A stretch of DNA of 53,543 bases from Guillardia theta CCMP2712 (Eukaryota > Cryptophyceae > Pyrenomonadales > Geminigeraceae). How positions within the stretch are numbered: position 1 is the stretch's first letter; each line of letters opens with the position of its first letter. Location: positions 1 to 53,543 of the forward strand of contig NW_005434481.1 of the NCBI RefSeq assembly GCF_000315625.1, written 5' to 3'. Below are positions 42,581-53,543 of the stretch, one piece after another. Under the pieces are notes generated by a model that saw only the letters and a program-made list of their open reading frames with translations, was not told the origin of the DNA and searched no databases. Made by a program: the position numbers and the translations under genes.

Positions 42581-43587
42581 ATTGGCTATCGTTGTAGTTC
42601 AACAGGTAGTGCTCCTTTCGGGCTGGCGATTGGCCGCCCTCAGCTTTCCTGCTGTTCGCTGCAAGTAAAGATTTTGATTGCGCATGGGCATGTCTCGTCA
42701 GTTCTCCTTGCCATTCTGTTGTCAGTCTCATTGTTCAACTCAGATAGAGTTGAGCTGTTGCAGTTCTCTTGTTGTCAAATCAGTTTCGAGGCGAACAAGC
42801 TTGATAAGAGCATGTTTGCCTACTTCACTCTCCGATAACGAGATGTTGGAGCCTTGGAGAACATAACAGCGATTTATTGCAAGCAAATGCAGCATAGTAG
42901 AGAAAAGATGGCATGGAGCACTTTGATTTAAGCCTTACGGCCGAAATGCAAGGTTAGTTTGAGTTGGGTAAGTTGAGTGAGATGATTTGAGGTGAGATAA
43001 GGGGGACTGGCAGAAGTTGCATCGAGATCAAGTATCATATTCAACACAAGACGAATTGAGACAAATTGAAATAGTTATGCAAGAATCAGCATCTTTATCG
43101 TCGTTGTTCATGACTTCATTCCAACTCAACAGAGTGTCTCCTGTGTCTACAAACCTAATCGTCATCACTTAAAGTTGGTGAACTCCCTCACCATGAATGT
43201 TTGCAACGCCATCTACTCATGGAGCAGCATAATTGCAATCGCACTGAGCGTCTGCTAGTATGAGATCACTGCAGCCGTCAGTTGCAGGATGGAATTACAT
43301 CCATCGGATAATCTCTTCCGATCAAAATCTGGTAAGCTTGTTCTGTTTGTTACTTCTACAACGCAGCCCTCCTTTCGTTTCAACTATGACGTCTCTTGAC
43401 GATAATGGAGACCAAGTTTCTATTGCAAAGCTTATTTATTTCATAATCACGTTTCACAGGTTGTGTTTTATTGTACAACATTCATCACTCGAGAGTTGAT
43501 TGGTGGCTACTAACTTACAACTGAAAGAATCGATCTTCAAGAATAATCGCGCGTCTCATTGACATGTCTTCGATGCCTCTCACTCGT
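42581..43587. other. Intergenic DNA between CDC48 and the EF-hand paralogue
   Basis: Contains the 3' untranslated regions of two convergent genes. AT-rich, no repeat structure and no gene seen. Confidence 0.5.
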
Positions 43588-44030
43588 TCACAAAGACACG
43601 CATCGCATCTTCGCTGCCAGAAATTCTTCCAGACTGACTACCCCGCTGCCAGTGTGCATGTTGTCGAACAGATCCGCCAGCTCGTCTTGGCTCATTCTAT
43701 GTCTCAGACCCTCAAACAAGGTGTCGACCGGGAGAACTCCTTCATCTGGTGCACAGTAAGAAAACAGCAGTGAACTCTCCTCTCCTCTCCCTAACCTTTC
43801 TTGTCCAACCTCTTGAACTCCCATCGCGCGCTAGCATCGACGCTCTCGGCATACTCGGAGAAGTTCATCTCCAAAGCATTCCTGAAGGCGTCACAGACCT
43901 CCTTGGTCATGGCTACTTTCCTTGCATAGCCGGCCTTGCAAGTTTTCCAGCCGAGCCTGTCCGGCAACGGCACTTCTTCGAAGTCGACAGAGGACGTAGA
44001 GGACGTGGAGGACATTGGTGATTCCGCCAT
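43588..44030 (-). CDS. EF-hand paralogue with degenerate loops, two exons
   Basis: Exons 44030-43796 and 43745-43588 around a 50-bp GT-AG intron give 130 residues in frame. The N-terminus is Ser/Thr-rich (MSSTSSTSSVDFEEVPLP), then a helical part and two EF-hand-like units (EFKRLDKK..., FEGLRHRMSQDELADLFDN). These align with the last two EF hands of the gene at 51097-52622, and the intron interrupts the first loop at the same position. The Ca2+ ligands are largely lost: the first loop reads DKKDEGVLPVDT, and the second lacks its leading Asp and is one residue short (HTGSGVVSLEE). Ca2+ binding is therefore unlikely. ATG 44030 was chosen; the frame stays open upstream to ATG 44369 but through low-complexity sequence. 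It may be a decaying duplicate. Confidence 0.65.
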
Positions 44031-46036
44031 ATGTTGTGTGTATCGAGACTCTAGATCACTAGAATATGAAGGAAGCGACTGCTGCAGGAGAAGGGAGGAG
44101 GAGAAGGGCGGGAAGGAAACGAGATGCAGGAGGGGTGGGCAAGAAGCTTCAAGGAGCGAGCGAGGAAGCAGGAAGAGCCAATGGAGGAAAGGAGCAGATG
44201 AGGACGCGGTTGAAGGAGTGGGAAGGGAGGTGCTAAGGGTCATGGCGCAGAGCGATGGGGTATAGGGGGTAGGGTCCATTGGCAAGGAATGGACTTTAGT
44301 AGATTGGTGGGTGTTCACTGATAGTAAATGAGGGGTGGGGTGGTGATAAAACTTCGAAGGATGTAGCACGGGTGCTCACTTATGAGGGGGGGGGTAGGGT
44401 AGGAAAGAAATGTCTTGCAAGTTGATTGGATACGTTGGGGGTGGGTATAGAAGGAATTAAGTGAACTGACCATAAGGGGTAGATGCCACCCAGAATTTCA
44501 TCCAATATTTGGAGCGTAGATATATAACTTACTAAATTTGAAATATCATCAGAATGTTCACGATTAGAACTTAACTATTCACCCACCCCTGTATGAGCCC
44601 CACCTAGGTTCGGTCAACCCGAATTGACCACCCCTACCTCTCCCGTATGTTTTGATTGCGGTCAACAACCGATGACCACCAGATATTAATAATACTAGTA
44701 AGCTTATCAATAACCATTATAAGTATAAATATTTATTGCCAAGGGCTGCTGCAAAATTCGTCCTTGAAAATGTTACAGAGATTTTGAAATTTCATGGAAA
44801 ATATCGAAAAAAGGAACGAAAAAGAATGAGATTTAAATAGCCAAGTATCTTTTACGAACATACCAAGTATCATTTACGACCAGGTGGGGTGGGGTAGTCA
44901 AACAGTGGGAAGGTAGGGGAAACAAAGAGCAGGACCGGTGCTGACTGAAGATCACTAGGGGTCATGATGTTCAGTGGTAGTGTGCAAAGGCACCGGTTAG
45001 TATTGAAAGTGTCTTGGTTTTAAGAGATGTAGTACCCCATTTTTCGATTTGAAAGAAGGGGTGGTGATTTTGGTTGAGGGGTGTCAGGATTACCTCTATG
45101 CTAAAGAGTGGGTACGGATGAAGAAGAGGGGGTCCTCATTGGATCATGTTGATAATGAAGGGGGTAGTGTGCTCCGTGTAGTGTTAGAGGAGGGGTACTC
45201 CTGTAGTCTAGGGAGCTGTGTCAGCAAGGGAAGTAAAAACGGGGGTGGGTCCAACCGGTGAGCCTTTGACTTGCTGATTTTCACTGCAGGGCAATAATGA
45301 TGGGAAAGGCATGGGGGTATAGGTGATGTATTTATCGAGTGGATCAATAACTAAATCGGCGATATATATGACCCTATAATTGATCCAAAGAGAGTTCGAT
45401 CAGCAGGCTCGTGCCTTGGGCTCGATTTTTTCCACTGTGCCTGTCTACCTTTGTGTGGCAGGTACTCTTTGGTGAGCCTTGGGGGTCTTTCATTTCATAA
45501 GTGTGGCACTAAGTTCATATGGGTAGGTATAGAGAAGGGGCCCATGGCTCAGTTTACCCCTGAGTTGACTTCTTTGCCAGGCACAACTGCAGGAGAAGAG
45601 GGGCTGACATGCTCTTTGTATCATATGGGCTCACTTAAGAAATCTCTGTCCATTACCCCTTCCCTCCTATAACCGACCCCTTCCTATTTGTCAGTTCCGT
45701 GAGTCTGAAAGGGGTGCCCTCGGGCCTTCCGATCTCGGACTGCCCGACGCACGAATCATGGGGCTTTTCAAAAAGGCGTGTAGGACTCGAGGGGCTACAC
45801 GCCAATTTCATCACTGAGAATACAGGAGCAGGTAGACGAAGAGGTAGTAGGAAAAGGGGGAGGGGAGGGGAGGGGAAGGGAGTGGCACAGCAAGGGTAAA
45901 AGTGTAGGGAGAAGAATGGATTCATCTATCGCCACGTTGCTTCAATGAGCAGTGGATTCACAACAAATTTCAGAAGATCCGATGTCATAACTTTCCGCTG
46001 TGGCTTGAAGTTGGAGGTGTCATTTGAGAGGTGAGG
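44031..46036. other. Intergenic DNA with GGGGTA words
   Basis: No gene seen. 44060-44440 is purine-rich and includes GGGGGGGGTAGGGTAGG. 44470-44870 is AT-rich. 44880-45700 again has many GGGGTAG words. Several ORFs of 60-90 codons occur but have biased, unstructured translations. Confidence 0.45.
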
Positions 46037-47280
46037 ATGTACACAAGACAGAAGCAAGTCCTGAAAAGCCTTTCAAGTTTCGCAGCTCTTGTGCTAGAAA
46101 TGCGGGAGCATCACCTTCCCTGATATTTCCACCTCCACCCCCATCTCAATCTCGTTCTCTGCCTGTCGGGGTCACCAGACTCAACAGCTCCAGTTCACCT
46201 GTGTTTGTGCCCTCCACAGGACGATCGTCTCCTAGCATGAAGAGCACGGAAGTTTCCTCACGCAGAGCTGATTCTCTGTGTTGTGGCTTGAGTTTCACCG
46301 CCAGATCCCTGGGGAGCCGGGCGGTCTTGACGACGAGGTCTATACCGGGCTGCACGGGAGCGGCCCCGAAGATCATGACAGGGGCCACGCTGACCTCATG
46401 GCCATCATTGGCCTGAGCGGAGGCGATCTTGAGCAGTGTCTCCCATGGGACTCCGCCCGCGGTCGTGTTGCTTACAGAAGATCTGCAGGGCACGCACGAA
46501 CGGGTGCTGGCAGGAGTAGATTAGAGGGGCTGTATGTTGCCTCTCACTCAGCTTGCACAGGCGCGTGGTCATATTTTGCCGGTATGAAATGCTTTATGAT
46601 TTATACACTCGATACACCGTCTGTCTTGTCCTCGGCGGATGACGGGCTCATTTCCGAGTGCTTCCTCTTCGTTGCCGTTTATATGCCCGCGCGGCCGAGT
46701 CTGTTTTTCGGTCAGTAATCATACGGTAGACGATGGAGTCCGAGAGCAGCTTGACACTGCCAAGATTCCCGGAGAGATGGCAGGTGTCGGGGTAGCTATC
46801 GGAGAAGCCCTGGCTCCATGCGAGCGCCTTGGTCTTGAAATCCTTCCAGTTGGTGTTGGATAGGGCAGAGCAGTCGGAGGGGAGCCTCTCTGACATGCTC
46901 TCACTGCGAATTTTGTTCTCTACCTTGCCCAGCACTGTCTCCATCTGGTCTCTCGAAGATAGCGGAAAGATAATCGATCTCTTGTCACTCAAGGCTTCCG
47001 AGCCCAACAACGTTTCGTGCAAGTCGTCTGGGATCATGTTCAAGGCTTCCGAGCCCAACAACTTTTCGTGCAAGTCGTCTGGGATCATGTCGGCCAAAAG
47101 AAGGCAGGTGTCGGGGTAGCTATCGGAGAAGCCCTGGCTCCATGCGAGCTCGTCTCCCGAAGATAGCGGAAAGATAATCGATCTCTCATCACTCAAGGCT
47201 TCCGAGCCCAACAACTTTTCGTTCCAGTCGTCTGGGGTCGAGTCTTCGATCCTTGAGCCCATGTTGTTCAAGCTCATGAG
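46037..47280 (-). pseudogene. Unidentified decayed gene, direct-repeat copy 1
   Basis: The first of two direct copies (offset 2210 bp at the left edge). Two minus-strand open parts stand out. 47277-46648 (209 codons) contains internal repeats of a unit with LLGSEAL and the stretches RSIIFPLSS and WKDFKTKALAWSQGFSDSYP. 46493-46146 (115 codons) has GGVPWETLLKIASAQ and ETSVLFMLGDDRPVEGTNTG; its later part faintly recalls the Hsp70 substrate-binding region, but I would not assign it. Relative to copy 2 it lacks about 140 bp at 46469 but keeps a reading frame near 46410 that copy 2 has lost. Three 47-50-bp units beginning AAGGCTTCCGAGCCCAACAA lie at 46999-47238. Confidence 0.45.
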
Positions 47281-48246
47281 TTGTCACCTGCGAGTACGGT
47301 TTAGTCTGCATATAGTATCACAGTGTGTCACGGCACGGTGATGGCAAAATGAGCTATAAAACACTGTGACACGCACACAGTGCCGCTTGCAAGCAACAAG
47401 AAGGCACCAAGAAGCAAGAGACTTGTCAAGTGAGTGATGATGACACATTGATGGTTCTGGGGCGGGCTCAGCGATAGGGTTGCGGACTCCGGAAGGCTCC
47501 CTGAAAGTGACGGTTGCCGCGGCCGGGCAGTGCGGACTCGGGTATACCGTCAATCATACGGAGGGGCAGTATGGAGTTCCGGAGTCAGGATGTGGGTTAT
47601 CATAGTAAACCTGAGGCGTCCGTAACCGTGGGTGGTCTGCCTGGGCCTGGACCTTTCTCCCTGGCCGCCTTCGCTTATAAAGAGTGTGACTGAGTTGCCC
47701 GGGGGATCCGAGGACCCCCGACGGCCTCAGCCTGTACTGTACTACCGTACCCGCCCTATACGCTTCTACCCCTGCTTTACCCCGTATGAACAAGGGTAGG
47801 GGTATCTTTTTAGGAGGGAGTGGGTGAGTTTGCATGGAAATCGCAATGGCAGCATGGTGGCGACCAGGGTTGAGGATGATGAATTCAGCCTGTGCAATGA
47901 TGACAATCACGAAACCATCCTGTCAGAGAATGAAAGTTGTCAGATCTATATCATCGGATGTCAATCATTTGGATGTCATCGTTGCAGTGTTTGATGTTTC
48001 TACAATTCGTTTTCTCTTTTTTCGACTCGCCACGCAATCCCCGCAGCCGGGGCATGTTACTGGTGAACTCTCCATGATATTCTACTGACTCATCACACAA
48101 TCGTTCTATGGTGTTGCTCTATGTGTTATTTCTGGTTCCTCGTCATCACTTTTTGTTCCATCCTGTACATCGAAAACTTCACGCTAGTGCGTTTTGCTGA
48201 GAACAATTCGCTTGTTCGAAAGCTCGCTTCTTCGAATGCTCATAGC
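47281..48246. other. DNA between the two direct repeats
   Basis: No gene seen. 47281-47560 contains GTGTCACAG-type inverted words. 47690-47830 has TACCCC words. The rest is AT-rich. Nothing indicates a transposase or terminal inverted repeats. Confidence 0.45.
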
Positions 48247-49391
48247 ATGTACACAAGACAGAAGCAAGTCCTCAAAAGCCTTTCGCAGCTCTTGTGCTAG
48301 AAATGCGGGAGCATCACCTTCCCTGATATTTCCACCTCCACCCCCATCTCAATCTCGTTCTCTGCCTGTCGGGGTCACCAGACTCAACAGCTCCAGTTCA
48401 CCTGTGTTTGTGCCCTCCACAGGACGATCGTCTCCTAGCATGAAGAGCACGGAAGTTTCCTCACGCAGAGCTGATTCTCTGCGTTGTGGCTTGAGTTTCA
48501 CCGCCAGATCTCTGGGAAGCGGGGCGGTCTTGACGACGAGGTCTATACCGGGCTGCACGGGAGCGGCCTCGAAGTTCATGACAGGGGCCACGCTGACCTC
48601 ATGGCCATCATGGCCTGAGCAGAGGCGATCTTGAGCAGTGTCTCCCATGGGACTCCGCCCGCGGTCGTGTGGATGACCTGGTTGACGGGAGGGCAGGTCC
48701 CCCGCCAGGACGAACATGTCCATGCACACCTTCATCGCGGGGTAGGAAGAATGCCCATTCGGATCGATGCGATTGCGTTGTCGCTGATGGGGAAATCCTC
48801 ATCGTTTTGCTTACAGAAGATCTGCAGGGCACGCACGAACGGGTGCTGGCAGGAGTAGATTAGAGGGGCTGTATGTTGCCTCTCACTCTGCTTGCACAGG
48901 CGCGTGGTCATATTTTGCCGGTATGAAATGCTTTATGATTTATACAGTCGATACACCGTCTGTCTTGTCCTCGGCGGATGACGGGCTCATTTCCGAGTAC
49001 TTTCTCTTCGTTGCCGTTTATACGCCCGCGCGGCCGAGTCGGGCAGGTCGGCCAAGTTTTGCTTGTGTATCTCGTATTAAAAGACGATCATCCGATGGAG
49101 TCCGATAGCAGCTTGACACTGCCAAGATTCCCGGAAAGATGGCAGGTGTCGGGGTAGCTATCGGAGAAGCCCTGGCTCCATGCGAGTGCCTTGGTCTTGA
49201 AATCCTTCCAGTTGGTGTTGGATAGGACAGAGCAGTCGGAGGGGAGCCTCTCTGACATGCTCTCACTGCGAATTTTGTTCTCTACCTTGCCCAGCACTGT
49301 CTCCATCTGGTCTCTCGAAGCTAGCGGAAAGATAATCGATCTCTCCGACTCGTCACTCAAGGCTCCAAGCCCGCCCCACAGAACAACTTTT
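48247..49391 (-). pseudogene. Unidentified decayed gene, direct-repeat copy 2
   Basis: Second copy of the 46037 segment. It keeps a block missing in copy 1 that reads, on the minus strand, HPFVRALQIFCKQNDEDFPI and, after a frame change, YPAMKVCMDMFVLAG. One base is deleted at about 48608 relative to copy 1 (GGCCATCATGG against GGCCATCATTGG), which shifts the frame inside the conserved part. The upstream part (49266-49110) is also frame-disturbed. Neither copy seems able to make the full protein, but each preserves parts that the other has lost. Confidence 0.45.
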
Positions 49392-50300
49392 GAGAGTCGC
49401 CCCCGGACAGTCGTCCGAGTCTCCGAGCCCGAGCCGAGTCTGCGGCGGGGCTGTGCGATCTTGTCCGGCCAATAGTTGGGATCGAGTCTTCGACCCTTGA
49501 TCGGACGTGGCGGCGGCGCCACTGATCATCCGTTCAAGTGTTCAAGCAGCCCGCCGCCGGGCACACTGCCCTGAGGCGGCCGCTGAGGGCCCGGCCTCAG
49601 GGCCTCACCGCGGCCGGTCACCGTTGCCACTCAGGTCAGTTCAACGCCGGGTTACTAGCCTACTAGGCGGCTAGTACGGTAGGCTCACGGCGTTGCCGGG
49701 CCCGGCGCTCGGCCGGCACGCCCGTCGTGACCGTACCGGGGTCTCAACTTCCGGGCCGCGCCCTGAGTTGATTGCGAGTCACTGAGTGGCTAGTAACCGG
49801 GCCGCGGCCGTTTGACGAGCACTGCGCATCGGAGTGTTCACGCCGGGGGGACTGCCGCCGGGGCGCGGCCCGTCGCCGGGCCGGCCGGGACGGTTGCCAA
49901 CTTTGAAGTTGGCATACCGCCGCCGGGCACCGGTGACCGGGCGGCGGCGTGCCACCGTCACGGCCGTCACTGCCGTCACAGTGCGGTGGCCCGGGCCCGG
50001 TGACCGCTCACGGTCCCGGCCCCGCCGGCCGCCGGCTCAGTCCCGACTCCGAGTCACTGGCCGCAGTGGGCCAGTGGATCATCCGATCGGTCGGATATCC
50101 GGTACTATAACTCCTGCAAGCCCGAGCCCGTGGCGGCATCCGTGCCTCGAAGTTCACCGTGCCACCGGCACGGTGAACTTCGGAACGTAGGCTCGCCCGG
50201 GCTCCTGCAGTACCATCAACCCCCCCCATCTCCCTCCCCCCCCGCCCCCCCGTCACGGACTCGCCGGTACGTTCCCCCCCCACCGTACTAGTACCGGTCA
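49392..50300. other. GC-rich island
   Basis: GC-rich DNA with the same kinds of words as the islands at 9.5, 15 and 38.3 kb (GGCCCGG, GTCACTGAG, GTACCGG, GATCATCCG). 50215-50290 has C-runs (CCCCCCCCG). Overlapping short ORFs are by-products of composition. No gene. Confidence 0.55.
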
Positions 50301-51096
50301 TGGGCACTCATTTGTTTTGACTCGTTTTGTTGCCGGGTAGGGTCGTCTTGGCTCCATGGCGTGACTGTCGGTACTTTTACAAGACAGTCACGGAATCCGA
50401 GTCAGAGTTTTACTACTCAATGTTGTGACAGGGGTCCATTTGATGGAAAAGAGGGGGTAGTCAGGTCTGGCACACTGACAGACAGTCGGTAGTTTTCAAT
50501 CAGTCGGGGGCAATGAGGGGTAGTCGTTGATTGATATACGAAGAGGTAGGGTGAGTTTGAACACCTATGGAGGGGTGATCTGAACACCAAGCCCCTGCCA
50601 GGGGTAGGTAGGTTCAAGGAATAAACTCTGATTGCGAAAAGCTTGGTTTTGGTTCACAGTCATGTCCACCAAGGAGTAAAGTACCTTGATCCGAACGAAT
50701 CATTGTGTTTTCAAAATGTTTTATTCGAAAACTACAATTTACTACTGTTTTAATAGAACACGTAACAATGACTGCCGTGAAGCGATGTGGTTTTGAGACC
50801 CATCCTAACGTACAGGTCGAGATATGCGTCCTTTGCTCCTTGCCATGTCAATGTCCGACTATATCATACTACCCCTACCCCCCTTGATTCATCTTTCGTG
50901 TAACCCACCCGTACCTTAATCATGTTTGAACCCTCGATATGCCCTGGAACAAATTTAGAGATTTCACCCCTACCCCCTCATTTCGACCTCTGACCCAAAG
51001 ATACATAGAGGGCAGAGGGTGGGGGTGTAGACGGGAATCAGGGGCATCGCAAGGGGGTGACAAAAACCAGGAGCAAGAGCGCGGTAGAACATCGAC
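50301..51096. other. Upstream region of the EF-hand gene
   Basis: No gene seen. GGGGTAG/CTACCCC words recur (50450-50620, 50870-50980). The promoter of the gene at 51097 should be within the right part. Confidence 0.45.
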
Positions 51097-52267
51097 ATGC
51101 TGCAGGCTGCCAAGCAACGCTTCCTCTCCTTCCGTCGGTCCCAGACCTCTCCCTCTCCCCTTCTCATCTCCTCCAATCCTCCCTCCTCCTCCCATGCCTC
51201 CTATCATCCAGCAGAACCTTGCGAGATCTCCGAGGCTTCCGGGTGTGACTTGAGTTACGACCGACTTATGCCAGCCGCGCCCCAAGGGAGCATGCTGCGG
51301 AGAAGACATGGCTTCCGAGCGAACTTCCAGGAGGAGTTCGAGAAGCTTGATGCCAATGGTGACGATGACCGCTGCGTGTGGATGTAGGGCTGACGCAAGC
51401 ATGCAGGGGACGGGTTCCTGACGCTGGAGGAGCTGGCGGCAGGGCTGAATCATCACATGGGGGAGGCAGAGCTCATCGCTCTGTTCAACAAGCTGGACAC
51501 GAACAAGGACGGGAGGATCTCTCTCGACGAGTACGTCATGGGCAGCGTGAACAACTGCAGAGAGCACGCCTCGAGGGTTCAGGACGGCGTGACGGAAAGT
51601 ATCAACAACCTGGAGCACGTTCTAGACGATTTGCGCAAGGACAAGACGTTGGACAGCTTGTCCAAGCTGATCACAGATTCGATCGAGAAGAGAAACAAGG
51701 CGGTGTGGAAGGAGAAGAAGGGGATCTACCGGAAGATGCCCTACGACGAGTTCAAGAACCTTTTGTTCTCCAAGTTCGATGCCCGAGACGCGAGCAGGAG
51801 CGGAGGCATCAACGAGGACAGGGCGCTTGTCTTGTTCCAGGACCTCGGCAAGACTTTCTCCAAGCCCGACTTCCGCGTGTTTCTCAGCAGCAACGACGTG
51901 AACCACGAGGAGGACATCTCTCGCGAGCAAGTGCTAAAGCTGATGCTCGAACTGCTCAAGGAAAAGGCCAAGTTCTCCAGCTCCGTTCGCCGACTCATGG
52001 TGCTGTCCCAGCCCAAGAAGTCTCCAGCAGGACGAAGCGTCGAGGACTACCTGCAGCAGCAGGTGGAGGAGATCAAGGACGCGGGCAAGAAGGCCAAGTT
52101 GTGGAAGAAGAACGCTCTCAAGGCAAGGTCGTTCGGGGCCAAGTCAAACAAGCTCGCAGCTGCTCAGCCCGTCCTGCGTCGAGCTGCTTCAGCTGATCAG
52201 GCCAACTACTTCCAGTGGGAGTTCAAGAGGCTGGACACGAATGGTGTGAACTTCTGCTCCCCTTTCA

Positions 52268-52306
<39 letters not shown>

Positions 52307-52622
52307 ACTTCCCTGAGGCTCCTGAATATGTGGTGTTTTCTCTGATGTTGAGCTCCAGGGGATGGCGTCCTAACGGCCGAAGAGCTCTTTGACGGGCTCA
52401 AGCATCGGCTCGGGCAGGATGAACTTTCCGAGCTCTTCGACAACATTGTAAGTTGATGGTGCTGCAGGGAGGGCGAGGGAGAACATGGCGAGGGGGAGCG
52501 AGGGAAGGCGAAGGAGGAGCAACTGACTGTCTTGACAGGATGTGAATGGAGATGGTCTGATCAGCCAAGATGAATATGTGGAAGCAAGGAAGACAATGCA
52601 GGCATTCCAGAAGCTGTTCTAA
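51097..52622 (+). CDS. Four-EF-hand calcium-binding protein, four exons
   Basis: Exons 51097-51358, 51407-52243, 52359-52447 and 52539-52622, introns 48, 115 and 91 bp, GT-AG. The exon sum is 1272 bp, 423 codons plus stop, in frame. Four canonical EF-hand loops: DANGDGFLTLEE (85-96), DTNKDGRISLDE (118-129), DTNGDGVLTAEE (364-375) and DVNGDGLISQDE (397-408), all with Asp at 1 and Glu at 12, so Ca2+ binding is likely. Between the pairs lie about 230 residues, partly helical (SVEDYLQQQVEEIKDAGKKA) and without a domain I recognise. The N-terminal 50 residues are Ser/Pro-rich and weakly supported; a later Met (58 or 66) could be the real start. Introns 1 and 2 split EF loops 1 and 3 at the same codon position, a sign that the pairs arose by internal duplication. 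Binding partner unknown. Confidence 0.85.
52264..52305. repeat. (CTCCTG)n microsatellite inside intron 2
   Basis: About seven imperfect CTCCTG/CTGCTC units lie within the second intron of the EF-hand gene and account for its greater length (115 bp) compared with its 48-bp neighbour. Confidence 0.8.
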
Positions 52623-53290
52623 GCCATGAGTGATGATGTAGAATATCGTGATGAGGTTGTACATAAACAGCGTGTGGTCGAGAATTGTATGCTTGTTCTC
52701 TGGGATAAAGAGGACTAAACAAGGGAGGCGAGGAGGAAGAGGGAGGGGGGCGAGGGGACGAGGAAGAAGACAAACGGAAGAGATTCAGGCAAGGTGAAAG
52801 TTTTCTCAAGAGTTTGCACTGTCTGTCTGTTGAGCAACCTGCATGGCTGTCATGTTGAGAAATCTGGTTCAGAGGATGGAAGGAGGCAGGAAGAAAGGAG
52901 GGGCAGGAAAAAGGAGGGAGGACGAAGAAAGATTCAAGAGGAGGAGAAAGGAGGACGAGAGGAGCAAACAAAAGGCGAGGTTGAAGAAAAAGCCTCACAG
53001 CGTCTGCTTGCGCCAAGGGAACATCATCTTTTTCTTCTCTTTTCTCTAATTGCTGCTAAAACATTGCTTGTTACATGGAAGGAGGAGGATGAACATACCT
53101 GGTCAGGTTTGCGATCTTGCGGCGCATGAGAGCGAAGAAGAAGAGTTCCCATGCAGAGGTTGAGGATGCAAAACATGAAGAGAGACCTGAAGAACACGGT
53201 TGAGGACGGCAAGATATTGATGGAAGAGAAGGAGAAAAGATTGAATTGTCAAGACCGACGATTAACAGGAGTTTGTTGATGTGATTGTGA
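52623..53290. other. Purine-rich downstream region
   Basis: Downstream of the EF-hand gene. AGGAGG-rich between 52720 and 53000. Short open frames exist on both strands (for example 52794-53129 plus and 53212-53024 minus) but none has convincing protein features, so I make no gene call. Confidence 0.4.
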
Positions 53291-53543
53291 TGGTCGCGGT
53301 AGTGCTAAAGGTTCTGGTTGTAGAGAACAGGCAGCAGAGGGAGATGAGGAAAACAGAGGAGGAGGGGAAAAAGGTGGAGGTAGTCCTTTCAGTTGTTGAG
53401 GATGAGGAGAAGAATGAGGAGGAGAAGGATAAGGACGAGGAGGAGGAGGAGGAGGAGGAGGAGGAGGAGGACGACGACGAGGAGGAGGAGGAGGAGGAGG
53501 AGGAGGAAGAGGAAGAGGAAGAGGAGGATGGAGGAGGAGGAGG
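53291..53543. repeat. GAG/GAC low-complexity tract, runs off the window
   Basis: Increasingly pure (GAG)n with some GAC triplets up to the last base. A plus-strand frame from ATG 53291 stays open to the window end with a Glu/Lys-rich reading (VVEDEEKNEEEKDKDEEEEE). It could be the start of an acidic protein or only a microsatellite. Confidence 0.6.

Larger units (their letters stand above)
46037..49391. repeat. Pair of direct repeats, about 1.0-1.1 kb each
   Basis: 46037-47010 and 48247-49391 match over most of their length (shared starts GTACACAAGACAGAAGCAAG), with about 900-1200 bp of unrelated DNA between. Copy 2 carries a 140-bp block (48667-48806) missing from copy 1, and the join to the last block differs (46700-46730 against 49031-49100). 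Confidence 0.9.

Noticed and set aside
50920-51618. Minus-strand ORF of 232 codons at the start of the EF-hand gene
   Set aside because: It overlaps exons carrying perfect EF-hand loops on the plus strand and has no recognisable features of its own.

Overview
The window is nuclear DNA of a eukaryote, most likely a unicellular alga. The plant/algal telomere repeat (CCCTAAA/TTTAGGG) occurs three times. The clear housekeeping genes (CDC48, SIN3) are split by very short GT-AG introns, mostly about 45-60 bp, and there is an RWP-RK transcription factor. A cryptophyte such as Guillardia would fit, but nothing here proves a species.

Left part (1-22.5 kb) is subtelomere-like and repeat-dominated. It starts with a 19-bp tandem repeat running straight into a telomeric array (214-451) and a degenerate second copy of that junction (1462-1526). 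A decayed LTR-retrotransposon gag-pro region on the minus strand follows (about 3.3-5.3 kb), then an ORF for a multi-pass membrane protein and a fragment of an RHS/Crinkler-type NTPase gene that ends exactly at a third telomeric array (6661-6712). Next come three tandem copies (period about 5.1-5.4 kb) of one cassette: an RHS/Crinkler-like gene on the minus strand, a conserved spacer, a 36-bp minisatellite of 12, 19 or 24 units, and (copies A and B) a GC-rich island. Gene copy A is broken; copies B and C are open for 786 codons.

Middle part (22.5-34 kb) is ordinary gene space: a SIN3 corepressor with many short exons, and an intronless PAS-PAS-RWP-RK gene whose two LOV-like PAS motifs have Leu in place of the photoactive Cys. 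From 34.2 to 37.8 kb the RHS/Crinkler cassette returns in rearranged, mostly inverted form: a truncated copy followed by an open 790-codon copy (D).

Right part (38-53.5 kb) holds CDC48/p97 (six exons, 792 residues), a degenerate two-EF-hand paralogue on the minus strand, two direct copies of a decayed unidentified gene (46.0-49.4 kb), another GC-rich island, and an intact four-EF-hand protein (four exons, 423 residues). It ends in GAG-type low-complexity DNA. Long intergenic stretches are rich in GGGGTA/TACCCC words.

The most unusual content is the mobile, telomere-associated RHS/Crinkler family with its partner minisatellite, and the traces of breakage around it: a telomere array inside a gene, and a 0.7-kb inversion whose reversal rejoins two gene halves to the base. 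No tools were run. Splice sites were read by eye and checked by frame and by family motifs.
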